Positions 24,881 through 34,578 of a DNA stretch of 64,000 bases are shown here, one piece after another. The DNA is from an uncultured Tateyamaria sp. (GTDB lineage Bacteria; Pseudomonadota; Alphaproteobacteria; Rhodobacterales; Rhodobacteraceae), in the NCBI RefSeq assembly GCF_947503465.1, contig NZ_CANNDN010000002.1:62001-126000 (forward strand), given 5' to 3'. The notes under the pieces are model-generated. The model saw only the letters and a program-made list of their open reading frames with translations. It was not told the DNA's origin and did no database searches. Numbering within the stretch: position 1 is the stretch's first letter; every line of letters begins with the position of its first letter. The translations under genes and the position numbers were made by a program.

Positions 24881-25309
24881 ATGCCACTAACCTATCTGCA
24901 CACCATGGTTCGGGTGAAAGACCTGGACGCTTCTATGGCATTTTACAAGCTGCTGGGCCTCGAAGAGACCCGCCGCCATGACAGCGAAGGCGGGCGGTTT
25001 TCCCTGATCTTCATGGCGCCCCCGGATCAGCCGGAATGCCCGATCGAGTTGACATACAACTGGGATGGCGATGATGCGTTGCCGGACGACAGCCGTCATT
25101 TTGGGCATCTCGCCTACCGCGTCGACAATATTTACGAGATGTGTCAGCACCTTATGGACAATGGGGTGACCATCAACCGCCCCCCTCGCGACGGGCACAT
25201 GGCCTTTGTCCGTTCGCCTGACAACGTGTCGATCGAATTGCTGCAAGCGGGCGACAGCCTGCCCCCGGCCGAACCCTGGGCCAGCATGGAAAACACGGGC
25301 CATTGGTAA
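24881..25309 (+). CDS. gloA: Lactoylglutathione lyase (glyoxalase I)
   Basis: A 142-residue metalloenzyme isomerising the hemithioacetal of methylglyoxal and glutathione. Metal and substrate residues appear in order: LHTMVRVKDLDASMAFY (His7), ELTYNW (Glu), FGHLAYRVDNIYEMC (His) and NVSIELLQAG (Glu), which give the full H-E-H-E ligand set. AAAGGAGGA precedes ATG 24881. The last bases overlap the TTG start of the first DUF1194 gene. Cytoplasmic detoxification role. Confidence 0.94.
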   Translation: MPLTYLHTMVRVKDLDASMAFYKLLGLEETRRHDSEGGRFSLIFMAPPDQPECPIELTYNWDGDDALPDDSRHFGHLAYRVDNIYEMCQHLMDNGVTINRPPRDGHMAFVRSPDNVSIELLQAGDSLPPAEPWASMENTGHW

Positions 25310-26007
25310 GGGCCGCGGCCCTTCTTGCCCTGTGCGTCGCCGCATCCCCTGCGGCGGCGTGCCGGTTGGCCCTGCTCTTGGCGCTGGATGTGTCTTCGTC
25401 CGTTGATGCGACCGAGGACCAGTTGCAGCGCGGGGGTCTTGTTGCGGCGCTGACCGCACCCGAAGTGCAAGCCGCGTTCTTTGCGGTAGACGCGCCCGTG
25501 GCGCTGGCCGTTTACGAATGGTCCGGCCGCTACAATCAGGAAGTCGTGCTGGACTGGACCCTGATTGACGGGCCTGCCGCCTTGCTGGACGCCGCCGAAA
25601 CGGTGGCCGCCAGCAAACGGTCCCATAATGAATTTCCCACCGCCATGGGGTATGCGTTGGGCTTCGGATCGGACATGTTGACCCGCGCGCCGCGCTGTCT
25701 GTACCAGACCATCGACATGGCCGGGGACGGTCAGAACAACGAGGGATTTGGGCCGCAACTTGCCTATCGCGAATTTCCCTTTGACGAGGTGACGGTGAAC
25801 GGATTGGTGGTCAATGCGGCTGAATTCACGTCCGAGACCATGTTGATCGACTTTTACAAACGCGAAGTGTTGCGCGGCCCCGGGGCGTTTCTGGAAGTGG
25901 CGCAGGGGTTCGAGGATTATGAACGCGCGATGCGGCGCAAATTGGAGCGCGAGTTGACGCCTCCGGTCATCGGCGCGCTGGACGGCGACGCGCGGCGCGG
26001 CGGATGA
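25303..26007 (+). CDS. DUF1194 family secreted vWA-like protein (first of tandem pair)
   Basis: A 234-residue exported protein starting at TTG 25303, overlapping the gloA stop. The signal peptide is residues 1-19 (AAALLALCVAASPAAAC). The mature part starts with LALLLALDVSSSVD, a D-x-S-x-S MIDAS-like motif of von Willebrand A domains, and continues through YEWSGRYNQEVVLDW, YQTIDMAGDGQNNEG and FEDYERAMRRKLERE, hallmarks of DUF1194. Such domains bind divalent metal and proteins; the specific role is unknown. It overlaps the second copy by ATGA. Confidence 0.85.
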   Translation: MVRAAALLALCVAASPAAACRLALLLALDVSSSVDATEDQLQRGGLVAALTAPEVQAAFFAVDAPVALAVYEWSGRYNQEVVLDWTLIDGPAALLDAAETVAASKRSHNEFPTAMGYALGFGSDMLTRAPRCLYQTIDMAGDGQNNEGFGPQLAYREFPFDEVTVNGLVVNAAEFTSETMLIDFYKREVLRGPGAFLEVAQGFEDYERAMRRKLERELTPPVIGALDGDARRGG

Positions 26008-26756
26008 GCCGTGCGGCGCTGATCGGGGCCGCGCTGGCGGCCATGGTTGGCGCCGGGGCTGATGCGGCGTGCCGGCAGGCACTTGCGCTGGGCCTGGATG
26101 TGTCCGGATCGGTCGATGCGCGCGAGTACCGGTTGCAAATGGAAGGACTGGCCGCCGCACTTGACACCGGGCGGGTACGGCAGGCGCTGCTGCAGATGCC
26201 GGCCGCGCCGGTGTATCTGCTGGTCTATGAATGGAGCGGGCCGGAAGACCCGGCTGTCATTCTGCCCTGGACTGCGATCACCAACGCACCTGCGCTGGAT
26301 GCCGTGATCGGACAGCTTCGGGCGACGGAACGGCGTCAGGCCAGTCCCGGTACCGCCCTGGGGCTGGCGATGCGCGAAGGGGTGACCCACCTGCAAGAAC
26401 GGTCCGAGTGCTGGAAGTTGACCCTGGATTTGTCCGGGGATGGCAAGTCGAACCTCGGGATACGACCTGTGGACGTGAAGCCCGAAATCGAGCCCACCGG
26501 GATCACCGTGAATGCGCTGGTGATCGGGGCGGATGCGCCCGGCATCGGTGATCTGCGACAGGCCGAGATTTCCGGTCTGGCCGCGTATTTTCAGAACAGT
26601 GTCATCGTGGGGTCCGACAGTTTCGTGGAAACCGCGCTTGGGTTTGAGGATTACGCCGACGCCATGGCGCGCAAGCTGGAGCGTGAACTGGAAACGCTGA
26701 TCCTGGGCCAAGCCCCCCTGCCCCGCCGGTCCGTGAGCGGTGCCCGGGGCCGGTAG
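26004..26756 (+). CDS. DUF1194 family secreted vWA-like protein (second of tandem pair)
   Basis: A 250-residue paralogue of the preceding gene. The signal peptide is residues 1-22 and the mature protein begins ACRQALALGLDVSGSVD (D-x-S-G-S MIDAS-like). The family landmarks YEWSGPEDPAVILPW, TLDLSGDGKSNLG and FEDYADAMARKLEREL match the first copy, so the pair arose by duplication and has since diverged widely. The ATG at 26004 overlaps the upstream stop. It converges on the MarR gene, which starts 4 bases beyond its stop on the opposite strand. Confidence 0.85.
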   Translation: MSRAALIGAALAAMVGAGADAACRQALALGLDVSGSVDAREYRLQMEGLAAALDTGRVRQALLQMPAAPVYLLVYEWSGPEDPAVILPWTAITNAPALDAVIGQLRATERRQASPGTALGLAMREGVTHLQERSECWKLTLDLSGDGKSNLGIRPVDVKPEIEPTGITVNALVIGADAPGIGDLRQAEISGLAAYFQNSVIVGSDSFVETALGFEDYADAMARKLERELETLILGQAPLPRRSVSGARGR

Positions 26757-26759
26757 CGG

Positions 26760-27281
26760 TCAGTAGATATAGCGGATCTGGTCGGTCCAGTACCGTTCCA
26801 TCCGTTTCAACGACGCCGTGATGTCAATGATGCCTTCCGGGCCAAGCACGCCCTTGGATTGCAGCCCATCGGCGTGGCGCAGGAACAGGTCATTCACCAC
26901 ATCGCGGATCTTGCGCCCCTTGTCGGTCAGGCGCACGCGGACCGACCGGCGATCAATCTCGCAGCGTTGGTGGTGCATGTACCCCATTTCCACCAGTTTC
27001 TTCAGGTTGTAGCTGACGTTGGAGCCCTGGTAGTAGCCGCGGCTTTTCAATTCGCCTGCCGTCACCTCGTTATCGCCGATGTTGAACAGCAAAAGCGCCT
27101 GGACCGCGTTGATTTCCAGAACGCCCACGCGTTCGAATTCATCCTTGATCACGTCCAGTAACAGACGGTGCAGCCGTTCGACCAGCGACAGCGCCTCAAG
27201 GTATCCGACCATGAATCCGGCGTTGGTTGCTGTAGTGTCGGCCATGCCTGGGACCTGGCCAATTGGGTCCTGAATGCTCAT
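26760..27281 (-). CDS. MarR-family winged-helix regulator (LdtR-like)
   Basis: A 173-residue regulator. The helix-turn-helix and wing lie at about residues 55-125: LEINAVQALLLFNIGDNEVTAGELKSRG, YYQGSNVSYNLKKLVEMGY and DRRSVRVRLTDKGRKI. The tyrosine-rich YYQGSNVSY recognition helix matches the conserved alphaproteobacterial group that includes LdtR of Liberibacter, which controls cell-wall and stress genes. GGAGAAG lies before the ATG at 27281. An AT-rich ATTCAGTTAAAT near 27340 in the upstream region may be its own operator. Confidence 0.85.
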   Translation of the reverse strand: MSIQDPIGQVPGMADTTATNAGFMVGYLEALSLVERLHRLLLDVIKDEFERVGVLEINAVQALLLFNIGDNEVTAGELKSRGYYQGSNVSYNLKKLVEMGYMHHQRCEIDRRSVRVRLTDKGRKIRDVVNDLFLRHADGLQSKGVLGPEGIIDITASLKRMERYWTDQIRYIY

Positions 27282-27360
27282 CCGTCTTCTCCGACCTGAT
27301 CTGCTCGGGATCAGAACATGGGCATGATTCGGAAATATTCAGTTAAATGCCTCTGGGCCC

Positions 27361-27627
27361 TTACTTTTCAGGCTGAAACGTGCGCGACACATCATCAACC
27401 AGCGCCGTCAGATGGTCCGGAGCGGCCTCTTGCCCCGTGACCCAACGGTACAAATCCTGGTCATTTTCGTTCAGCAGCGCGTCGTAGACGTCCAATTGTG
27501 CATCAGTCATCTGCGCAAGATGCCGTCCCGCATAGGTCGACAGGATCAGGTCCATTTCCTTGATCCCGCGTCGCATCGAGCGCATGTGCAGCCGCTTGAG
27601 CCGGTGTTCCCGCAGTTCGTCAGACAT
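27361..27627 (-). CDS. sdhE: Succinate dehydrogenase flavinylation factor SdhE
   Basis: An 88-residue SdhE/YgfY protein (DUF339) that helps attach FAD to succinate dehydrogenase. The invariant R-G-x-x-E motif is in SMRRGIKEMDLIL (residues 17-29), followed by the small helical bundle (YDALLNENDQDLYRWVTGQE). The start at 27627 is the family start; the longer frame to 27687 is discarded. It overlaps the upstream XRE-type gene by 8 bp. Family length is about 80-95 residues. Confidence 0.93.
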   Translation of the reverse strand: MSDELREHRLKRLHMRSMRRGIKEMDLILSTYAGRHLAQMTDAQLDVYDALLNENDQDLYRWVTGQEAAPDHLTALVDDVSRTFQPEK

Positions 27628-28018
27628 CCGCCGGGGCCTGCATCGCCGACCGCAGCCTTTTCTCAAGCCGGCCCAACTGCTCGGCACGGGCCAGCATGTC
27701 CGCCCGCATGTCGCGCACTTCGGTCAGCAGGTCGCGCATATCCGACGTCAGTTCCCCTGCATCAACGGGCGCATCAAGGCCTTCACCCTCGCCATTGATC
27801 AACCACATCATCGAGACGTTCAGCAATCCGGCCATCATCGACAGGCGGTTGGCGCGCGGCTCGCTCAGGTCGTCTTCCCACGCCTTGAGGGTCGCCAGAC
27901 GCACGCCCAGCCGCTTGGCCAGCTGCTTTTGCGTCATACCCGCCGCTTCGCGCGCGCCTGCGACGCGGTCCCCGAATGTTGCTGCGTCGGCACTGTACCA
28001 GTCTTGCACGTCGTCCAT
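27620..28018 (-). CDS. XRE-family helix-turn-helix regulator
   Basis: A 132-residue regulator with an HTH_3/XRE domain at residues about 14-70 (FGDRVAGAREAAGMTQKQLA, RLGVRLATLKAWEDDLSEPR). The second half is a helical, charged, possibly coiled-coil region (ELTSDMRDLLTEVRDMRADM) that may dimerise. It overlaps sdhE, so the two are co-transcribed. Its targets are unknown. It is divergent from the aminotransferase gene at 28107; the 88-base gap may carry both promoters. Confidence 0.85.
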   Translation of the reverse strand: MDDVQDWYSADAATFGDRVAGAREAAGMTQKQLAKRLGVRLATLKAWEDDLSEPRANRLSMMAGLLNVSMMWLINGEGEGLDAPVDAGELTSDMRDLLTEVRDMRADMLARAEQLGRLEKRLRSAMQAPADV

Positions 28019-28091
28019 TGCGTCTCTCCTTTTGGCGTGGCGCTTGATCGCGCGCGGGCCGCCGCCTATGAGGGTTTCGATACCGCCCTAG

Positions 28092-29309
<1,218 letters not shown>

Positions 29310-29321
29310 AAGGGACGGGAT

Positions 29322-29732
29322 ATGGGCGCGGAGCTTCCTGACTATTACTTCCGTGTGCGCGAGAATGGCGCCGCCGTGTTTCGCGTGGATACCGAAAACC
29401 GGCAGCGTCGCATCGAGATGGACCAGATCGCGGTCGTCAACATCCGCAACGGAGAGATCAAGCCCCATGGCGACCGCACCCTGTCGCCCGAGGACCTGTC
29501 CCGCATCGAGGCCTGGATGGAAGCGCGCGCCGAAACGCTGGCCCATCGCGACATCGACGACATTCACCGGGCTGTCGATTATCTGAACCTGACGACGCAT
29601 TGGGCCCAAAGCCGTGCCACGGATGATCAGTTGGAAAACGTGACCGATGCCTTGCTGCTGGCGATGCACGACTTGCGATCTGTTCTGGTGCGCAAGAAAG
29701 CGGACCGGTTGATGAACGGGTCCAAGACCTGA
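29322..29732 (+). CDS. Conserved hypothetical protein downstream of aatA
   Basis: A 136-residue soluble protein with no recognised domain. The first half is beta-like (YYFRVRENGAAVFRVDTENR) and the second is helical (SPEDLSRIEAWMEARAETLA, YLNLTTHWAQSRATDDQLEN). It has clear host codon use and is 12 bases from aatA, so it is in one operon. It resembles small Rhodobacteraceae-specific proteins. Confidence 0.7.
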   Translation: MGAELPDYYFRVRENGAAVFRVDTENRQRRIEMDQIAVVNIRNGEIKPHGDRTLSPEDLSRIEAWMEARAETLAHRDIDDIHRAVDYLNLTTHWAQSRATDDQLENVTDALLLAMHDLRSVLVRKKADRLMNGSKT

Positions 29733-29759
29733 GCGGATCCGGGGTCGGCGGTTTCGTAC

Positions 29760-29950
29760 TTAAGTCATGTGATTTTCCAAGGCGGATTTGAACGGTTTCC
29801 GCCGATCGGGGTCGGCGAAATGTATGCCCTGTCGATCTGCATTCAGGATGATCCGGCGTGGGACGTGATCCTTGGCTGTGCGTCGATCATCGACAAGATC
29901 GAACCGCCATGGGTCAATGCCGTCGAGGCGGGGGATTTCATTCTGTGACG
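29760..29950 (-). pseudogene. Possible remnant of a small gene without start codon
   Basis: On the minus strand the frame ending in TAA at 29760 reads as a plausible soluble protein tail (LDGIDPWRFDLVDDRRTAKD, DRQGIHFADPDRRKPFKSAL). No ATG, GTG or TTG precedes it until the frame is deep inside the MATE gene read in another frame. It could be a decayed gene end, or a chance frame. The alternative frames in 29733-29986 are worse. Confidence 0.3.
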
Positions 29951-29986
29951 GTACGATGGAAACGGGCGGGGTTGTTGCCGCCTGTT

Positions 29987-31369
29987 TTACTGGGCGGCGG
30001 CGACGGAGGCGCCTTGGCTGAGCCGTGGCAGAGACACGGTCCAGAAGCGGATCATCAGGGCGACACCGGCACAGGCCAGGCCCAGCACAAGGCCAAGCCA
30101 GACCCCTGCCCCGCCCCAGCCCAGCACAAAACCCAGCACATAAGAGGCCGGCATGCCCACCAGCCAATAGGACACCCCGGCCAGCACCATCGGTATGGTC
30201 GTGTCCTGCACGCCGCGCAGCAGGCCCAGCGCAATCACCTGCGCGCCGTCCACCAGTTGGAACAGGGCCGCAAGCGCCAATAGCAGGACCCCGATTTCAA
30301 GGATCTGATCGCGGGCAGGTTCGTCGCGGTCCATAAAGAGCGAAATCAGCGGTTCGGGAAATGCGATGAACAGCACGATGGTCGCAAGCGCCATGCCCAG
30401 GCTCATGACGATGACAGTCTGCGCGCCGCGCACCATATGGTCGAGGTCCCCGCGCCCATAGGCGTTGCCCGCCCGGATCGTCGCCACATTCGACAGGCCC
30501 AAATGCACCATGAAGGTGATCGAAGCCAATTGCAGGGCGATGTTGTGGGCCGCGAGGGGGATTGTGCCCAACCACCCCATCATGAAGGCCGACGCCGCAA
30601 AAAGCCCCACTTCGCTGAGGTTGGTGAGCCCGATGGGCCAGCCAAGGCGGAACACGCGGGCCAGCATCTCCCAATCCGGCCGCCACAGGCGTTTCATCAA
30701 CTGGTGTTGCGGCAATACCACCACCGCATAGCCGAATATGCCCAACAGCATTACTATCTGGGTCACCAGCGAGGCGACGGCGGCCCCCGAAATACCCCAG
30801 GCAGGCGCGCCCCAGTTGCCGAAGATGAACGCATAGTTCGCCAGCGCGTTGGCAACCGCCGCCGCAAGCGTGATCCACAGCACGATCTGCGTACGCTCGA
30901 GCGCGGCCAGGTAGCTTTTGAAGGTCATGACCAGCAGCGCGGGGACGACCCCCCACCCCGCAATGCGCAGGTATTCGGACCCCAATTGTGCCACCTGTTC
31001 CGTCTGTCCAAGCGCCAGCAAGATCGGCCGCGAATAGATCATGATCGGCAAGGCCAACAGCGCAAACCCCATACTGAGCCACAGGCCCATCCGCGTGGCG
31101 CGGCGCAGATTTACCTCGTCCCCTTCCGCGTGGAACGACGCCACCATGGGCATGACGGCCCAGGCAAAGCCTGACCCCATGAGATACAGCACGAAAAACA
31201 CGCTGCTGGCGACGCCGAGGGCGGCCAGTTCTTCCACGCCGTACCACCCCAGCATGACGGTGTCGGTCACCCCGATTGCCACCTGTCCAAGGTGCCCGCC
31301 AATCAGCGGCAAGCCCAAGACAAGGGCGGCGCGGGCGTGCGCGACATATGACATTTGCGATGTGGACAT
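29987..31369 (-). CDS. MATE-family multidrug efflux transporter
   Basis: A 460-residue inner-membrane antiporter with twelve hydrophobic helices in two bundles. N-terminal landmarks are LPLIGGHLGQVAIGVTDTVM and GVEELAALGVASSVFF; the second half repeats the pattern in LGWPIGLTNLSEVGLFAASA and AAHNIALQLASITFMVHLGL. These match the NorM/DinF-type MATE family, which exports cationic drugs with Na+ or H+. It stands alone with about 225 bases of upstream sequence (31370-31595), in which I see no other gene. Confidence 0.93.
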   Translation of the reverse strand: MSTSQMSYVAHARAALVLGLPLIGGHLGQVAIGVTDTVMLGWYGVEELAALGVASSVFFVLYLMGSGFAWAVMPMVASFHAEGDEVNLRRATRMGLWLSMGFALLALPIMIYSRPILLALGQTEQVAQLGSEYLRIAGWGVVPALLVMTFKSYLAALERTQIVLWITLAAAVANALANYAFIFGNWGAPAWGISGAAVASLVTQIVMLLGIFGYAVVVLPQHQLMKRLWRPDWEMLARVFRLGWPIGLTNLSEVGLFAASAFMMGWLGTIPLAAHNIALQLASITFMVHLGLSNVATIRAGNAYGRGDLDHMVRGAQTVIVMSLGMALATIVLFIAFPEPLISLFMDRDEPARDQILEIGVLLLALAALFQLVDGAQVIALGLLRGVQDTTIPMVLAGVSYWLVGMPASYVLGFVLGWGGAGVWLGLVLGLACAGVALMIRFWTVSLPRLSQGASVAAAQ

Positions 31370-31595
31370 GCCCCACCCTTACGCCTGCTTTTGACACAAG
31401 AAAAGAGGGACAGTTGCGCGGGCGACCGGATGCCACCCGCGAGGCGCCTGGATCAGCCCACATGGCCTTGCGCTGTTGCACCTTGGGGCAACGCATCTGC
31501 CAAGGCCTGTCATCAATCGGTGATCCGGCCACTTCGTGTGCCCATGACGATCGCAACTGCGAAACCGGTTGAGTCTGACGGGCCGGGATGTGCCC

Positions 31596-32492
31596 TTACA
31601 GCAGCGGCAGAACCAGCGCTGTCGCGACCAGTGCAATCAGGGCGCCTGCCGCCACTTCGATCACGCCCATCGCGCGCACCGCTCCGGCACCGGACCATCC
31701 CGAAAAGACCGATTGCCGCGCGCCCACGGCCACAAGCGCCACCAACACCGTCACGCTGGCTGTGCCCAATCCCATTACCAACGCGCCGGCCACACCCGCC
31801 CACGGAATGCCAAGACCGAAACACAGGATCAGAAGAAAGACCGCGCCGGTGCAGGGACGCATGGCGATAGAGCCGATGATGGCAACGGCGTCGCGCCATG
31901 AGGTCACCGCCTCGACCTGATCCACGGTTGGGGCGTGCGCGTGGCCACAGGTGCTGCAATGGCCATGATCATCACTCTGATGCGCGTGGTCGTGGGCATT
32001 CACGCCTGTGGTTCGCCGCAGGCCCCGTATCACGAGCCACAGGCCAACAAGTGCGATGGCAATGTAGCTTGCCGGTGCAAGGATGCGGTCTGCGGTGTCC
32101 GTCATCTCGGCCCGCCCCCAGCCCAGCACAAGCGCACCGAGCGTGACCAGCAGGATGGCCGCCAGGGCCTGCGCCAGAGACGACGCGACGGCCAGCCCCG
32201 AAAGACGCCATGCCGTTACCCGCGCAGCCGCGCCATAACCACCGATCACCAGCTTGCCATGTCCCGGTCCGGCGGCGTGAAAGAAGCCGTATGCCGCGCA
32301 AACACCCATAAGGGCCACCCATGCGCCAGGCTGGCCTGCGCGAACGGCGCGCAAGCCCCCGGCCAGCGCATTCTGGGCCTCGCGCTGCTGGATGGCCGCC
32401 CATTGGCTGATATCCGACATGCCCCCAAGGGCAAAAAGCCACAGCAATGCACCCGCAACGGTCAGCAGAACGCCGACCCTCAGCCCGCGCAT
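31596..32492 (-). CDS. NicO/RcnA-family nickel-cobalt type transporter
   Basis: A 298-residue membrane protein with about six helices. The metal-transport motif FFHAAGPGHGKLVIGGY (residues about 70-86) and a second signature in MRPCTGAVFLLILCFGLG are those of the NicO family. A His-rich cytosolic loop lies between (HDHAHQSDDHGH followed by a C-x-x-C), which may bind the metal. It overlaps the DUF1007 gene by 13 bp, a well-known pairing in alphaproteobacteria. Ni, Co or Zn is possible; whether it imports or exports cannot be told. Confidence 0.87.
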   Translation of the reverse strand: MRGLRVGVLLTVAGALLWLFALGGMSDISQWAAIQQREAQNALAGGLRAVRAGQPGAWVALMGVCAAYGFFHAAGPGHGKLVIGGYGAAARVTAWRLSGLAVASSLAQALAAILLVTLGALVLGWGRAEMTDTADRILAPASYIAIALVGLWLVIRGLRRTTGVNAHDHAHQSDDHGHCSTCGHAHAPTVDQVEAVTSWRDAVAIIGSIAMRPCTGAVFLLILCFGLGIPWAGVAGALVMGLGTASVTVLVALVAVGARQSVFSGWSGAGAVRAMGVIEVAAGALIALVATALVLPLL

Positions 32493-33112
32493 GACAGGCT
32501 CACCGTATCGGCAAAGGCTTCGCCGACTTCGGGGTAGGAGTCCTCGGCCTCGGCGGCCGGAGTGGCATACAGCAATTCCTCGACCATCGTGTAGGCGGCA
32601 TCCAGATCCGCAGGTTCAATGGTTGCGCGGCAAGGTCCATCAACTTCGACCGGGCCGGTGAGGTCATAGGCCGTGTAAAAGGTGGGATCGTAAGCCTGGA
32701 TCACAACGCCCTCTGCCGGCCCCCTCGCGGGACGGAAGTGCACCGTGGTGATCCGTCCCTGTGTAACCGACACGCCGCGCCCCTGTGGCTTGCCCAGCTT
32801 GATGCGTTTGCCATTGCGATACGCATAGCTGTCCCCTTCGAACCCGGCGACCCATTGCATGTCAAACCCATCAAGCCGCCGCAGTTCGCCTTGGGTCAGT
32901 TCACCATCGCCGTCCAGGTCAAGACCCAGATCCGCAAACAGCAAAAGGGAATAGAAATCGTCATAGGTCCAATGCACCTCGATCCCTTCAAATTTGCCGG
33001 TGGCACTGACCACCACTTTCAACTTCGTGTCCACGAATACATGCGGATGCGCCACGGCCGTGGCGGGCATGAGACACGCCAAGGCGGCGAAGAAAGTCAA
33101 AGCAATGCGCAT
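32480..33112 (-). CDS. DUF1007 periplasmic protein, partner of NicO transporter
   Basis: A 210-residue exported protein with a signal peptide (residues 1-21, ALTFFAALACLMPATAVA). The mature N-terminus starts HPHVFVDTKLKVVV, a His-rich metal-binding start typical of DUF1007. An EF-hand-like loop DLDGDGELTQGE lies near residue 66. The rest is beta-rich. It is first in a two-gene unit with NicO and may present or chelate the metal in the periplasm. The upstream 175 bases (33113-33288) contain two hairpins and a shared divergent promoter region. Confidence 0.87.
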   Translation of the reverse strand: MRIALTFFAALACLMPATAVAHPHVFVDTKLKVVVSATGKFEGIEVHWTYDDFYSLLLFADLGLDLDGDGELTQGELRRLDGFDMQWVAGFEGDSYAYRNGKRIKLGKPQGRGVSVTQGRITTVHFRPARGPAEGVVIQAYDPTFYTAYDLTGPVEVDGPCRATIEPADLDAAYTMVEELLYATPAAEAEDSYPEVGEAFADTVSLSCAG

Positions 33113-33156
33113 GGGCGAGACTTAAGCGCGTAGACGCCGTGCCTCAACCCTGTTTT

Positions 33157-33202
33157 GCCCCGTGCGCGGGTCATTGCACGGGGCCGTGACCAAAGATCAC
33201 GG
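33157..33202. repeat. Two adjacent hairpins in a divergent promoter region
   Basis: GCCCCGTGC (33157-33165) pairs with GCACGGGGC (33176-33184). Right after, CCGTGA (33184-33189) pairs with TCACGG (33197-33202). They lie between the start of the DUF1007 gene (33112) and the hydrolase start at 33289. They may form leader structures or protein sites. Confidence 0.45.
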
Positions 33203-33288
33203 GTTGCACCTGCAGCAGGCTCTGTCAGAGTGGTGATGTAGGTGGTGGATATGTTACCGTAGGTTGAATCTGACCAAAGGACACGCGT

Positions 33289-34578
33289 ATGACCATTCCC
33301 CGCGCCACCGGCCTTACCCTTGCCGCGACCCTGACCGCCGCAAGCGCATGGGGCAACCCGATCGACCAGATCAGGCCCGACGCGCCCGCATTGGCGCCAT
33401 ACGGCTCCTGGCCTGTCGGTGTTCAGACCCTGGACGTGTCCATTCCAGACAGTATCGACATCCTGAATGTCACGGGAAACGAAGCGCCACGTTATGACCG
33501 GCCCCTGACGCTTGAGGTGTGGTACCCGGCAGCAGAAGGCACCGAACCCGGCGGTGCCTATACCGCAATCCTGCGCGACGGCGCGACCGAAGTGACACTG
33601 ACCGGGCGGGCAGCGCGGGATGCGACACCAGCCGCCGGAACACGCTTTCCCCTGATCCTCATCAGCCATGGCTATCCCGGCAACCGGTACCTGATGAGCC
33701 ATCTGGGCGAAAACCTGGCCTCGAAAGGCTATGTTACCGTGTCCATCGACCACACTGACAGCACCTATTCGGATCAGGCCGCCTTTGGCTCCACCCTGTA
33801 TAACCGTCCGCTCGACCAGGCCTTTGTCCTGAATCACATGGCCGGTCTTGGTGGTGCGTTGGGTGACATTGTGGATGCGGACACCACCGGTCTGGTTGGC
33901 TATTCCATGGGAGGATACGGCGCGCTGATCTTTGGCGGTGCCGGGGTCACACAGGCCTCGACCGAGTTCAGCTGGGGCGCGCCCAACGGGCTTCTTGAGG
34001 CGCATCTGGCGATGTCGGAGAGCCACGAGGCGTTGATTGACCCGCGCCTGAAGGCCATCATCGCGATCGGCCCCTGGGGCAACAATGCGGGGTTCTGGGA
34101 TGCAAGCGGGATCGCGGGCCTGCGCGTCCCGACGATGCTGATGGCGGGCAGTGATGACGATGTGTCGGTCTATGCGGCGATGCGCGAAGTGTTCACGGGC
34201 GCGGTGGGCGCGGACCGCCATCTGCTGACCTTCGACCATGCCAATCACAACGCCGCCGCCCCCATGCCTGCCCCGCGCGAAAGCTGGGAACCGGTCGAGG
34301 GGCTGGATTTCGTGCCGTTCGAACACTATGCCGACGCCGTCTGGGACACGACCCGGATGAACAACATCGCCCAGCATTTCGCCACCGCCTTTTTCGACCT
34401 GCATCTCAAGGATGATGTCGACAAGGGCGCGTATCTGGACCTAGTGCCGGACGCGTCTGCCGGGTTGGTCGATCTGGACGAAGCCGGAAACCCCACCGAA
34501 GACCACACCTATTGGCGGGGGTTCGCGCCGCGTACCGCCAAGGGCCTGCAGTTCGAAACATTGCCCAAGGGACAATAG
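33289..34578 (+). CDS. Secreted PAF-acetylhydrolase/dienelactone hydrolase-like enzyme
   Basis: A 429-residue exported alpha/beta hydrolase. The signal peptide is residues 1-22 (GLTLAATLTAASAWG). A beta-rich N-terminal part is followed by LILISHGYPGNRYLMSHLGE (oxyanion region), nucleophile elbow GLVGYSMGGYGALIF near residue 205, acid in LMAGSDDDVSVYA and His in FDHANHNAA. This matches the bacterial PAF-AH isoform II/DLH group. Its stop overlaps the GTG start of the next hydrolase by 1 base, so both are in one unit. Substrate unknown. Confidence 0.85.
   Translation: MTIPRATGLTLAATLTAASAWGNPIDQIRPDAPALAPYGSWPVGVQTLDVSIPDSIDILNVTGNEAPRYDRPLTLEVWYPAAEGTEPGGAYTAILRDGATEVTLTGRAARDATPAAGTRFPLILISHGYPGNRYLMSHLGENLASKGYVTVSIDHTDSTYSDQAAFGSTLYNRPLDQAFVLNHMAGLGGALGDIVDADTTGLVGYSMGGYGALIFGGAGVTQASTEFSWGAPNGLLEAHLAMSESHEALIDPRLKAIIAIGPWGNNAGFWDASGIAGLRVPTMLMAGSDDDVSVYAAMREVFTGAVGADRHLLTFDHANHNAAAPMPAPRESWEPVEGLDFVPFEHYADAVWDTTRMNNIAQHFATAFFDLHLKDDVDKGAYLDLVPDASAGLVDLDEAGNPTEDHTYWRGFAPRTAKGLQFETLPKGQ

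Noticed and set aside
33228-33275. GATATGTTA half-site considered as part of a Zur box near the NicO/DUF1007 pair
   Set aside because: Only one half matches and the partner half is poor, so zinc control cannot be claimed.
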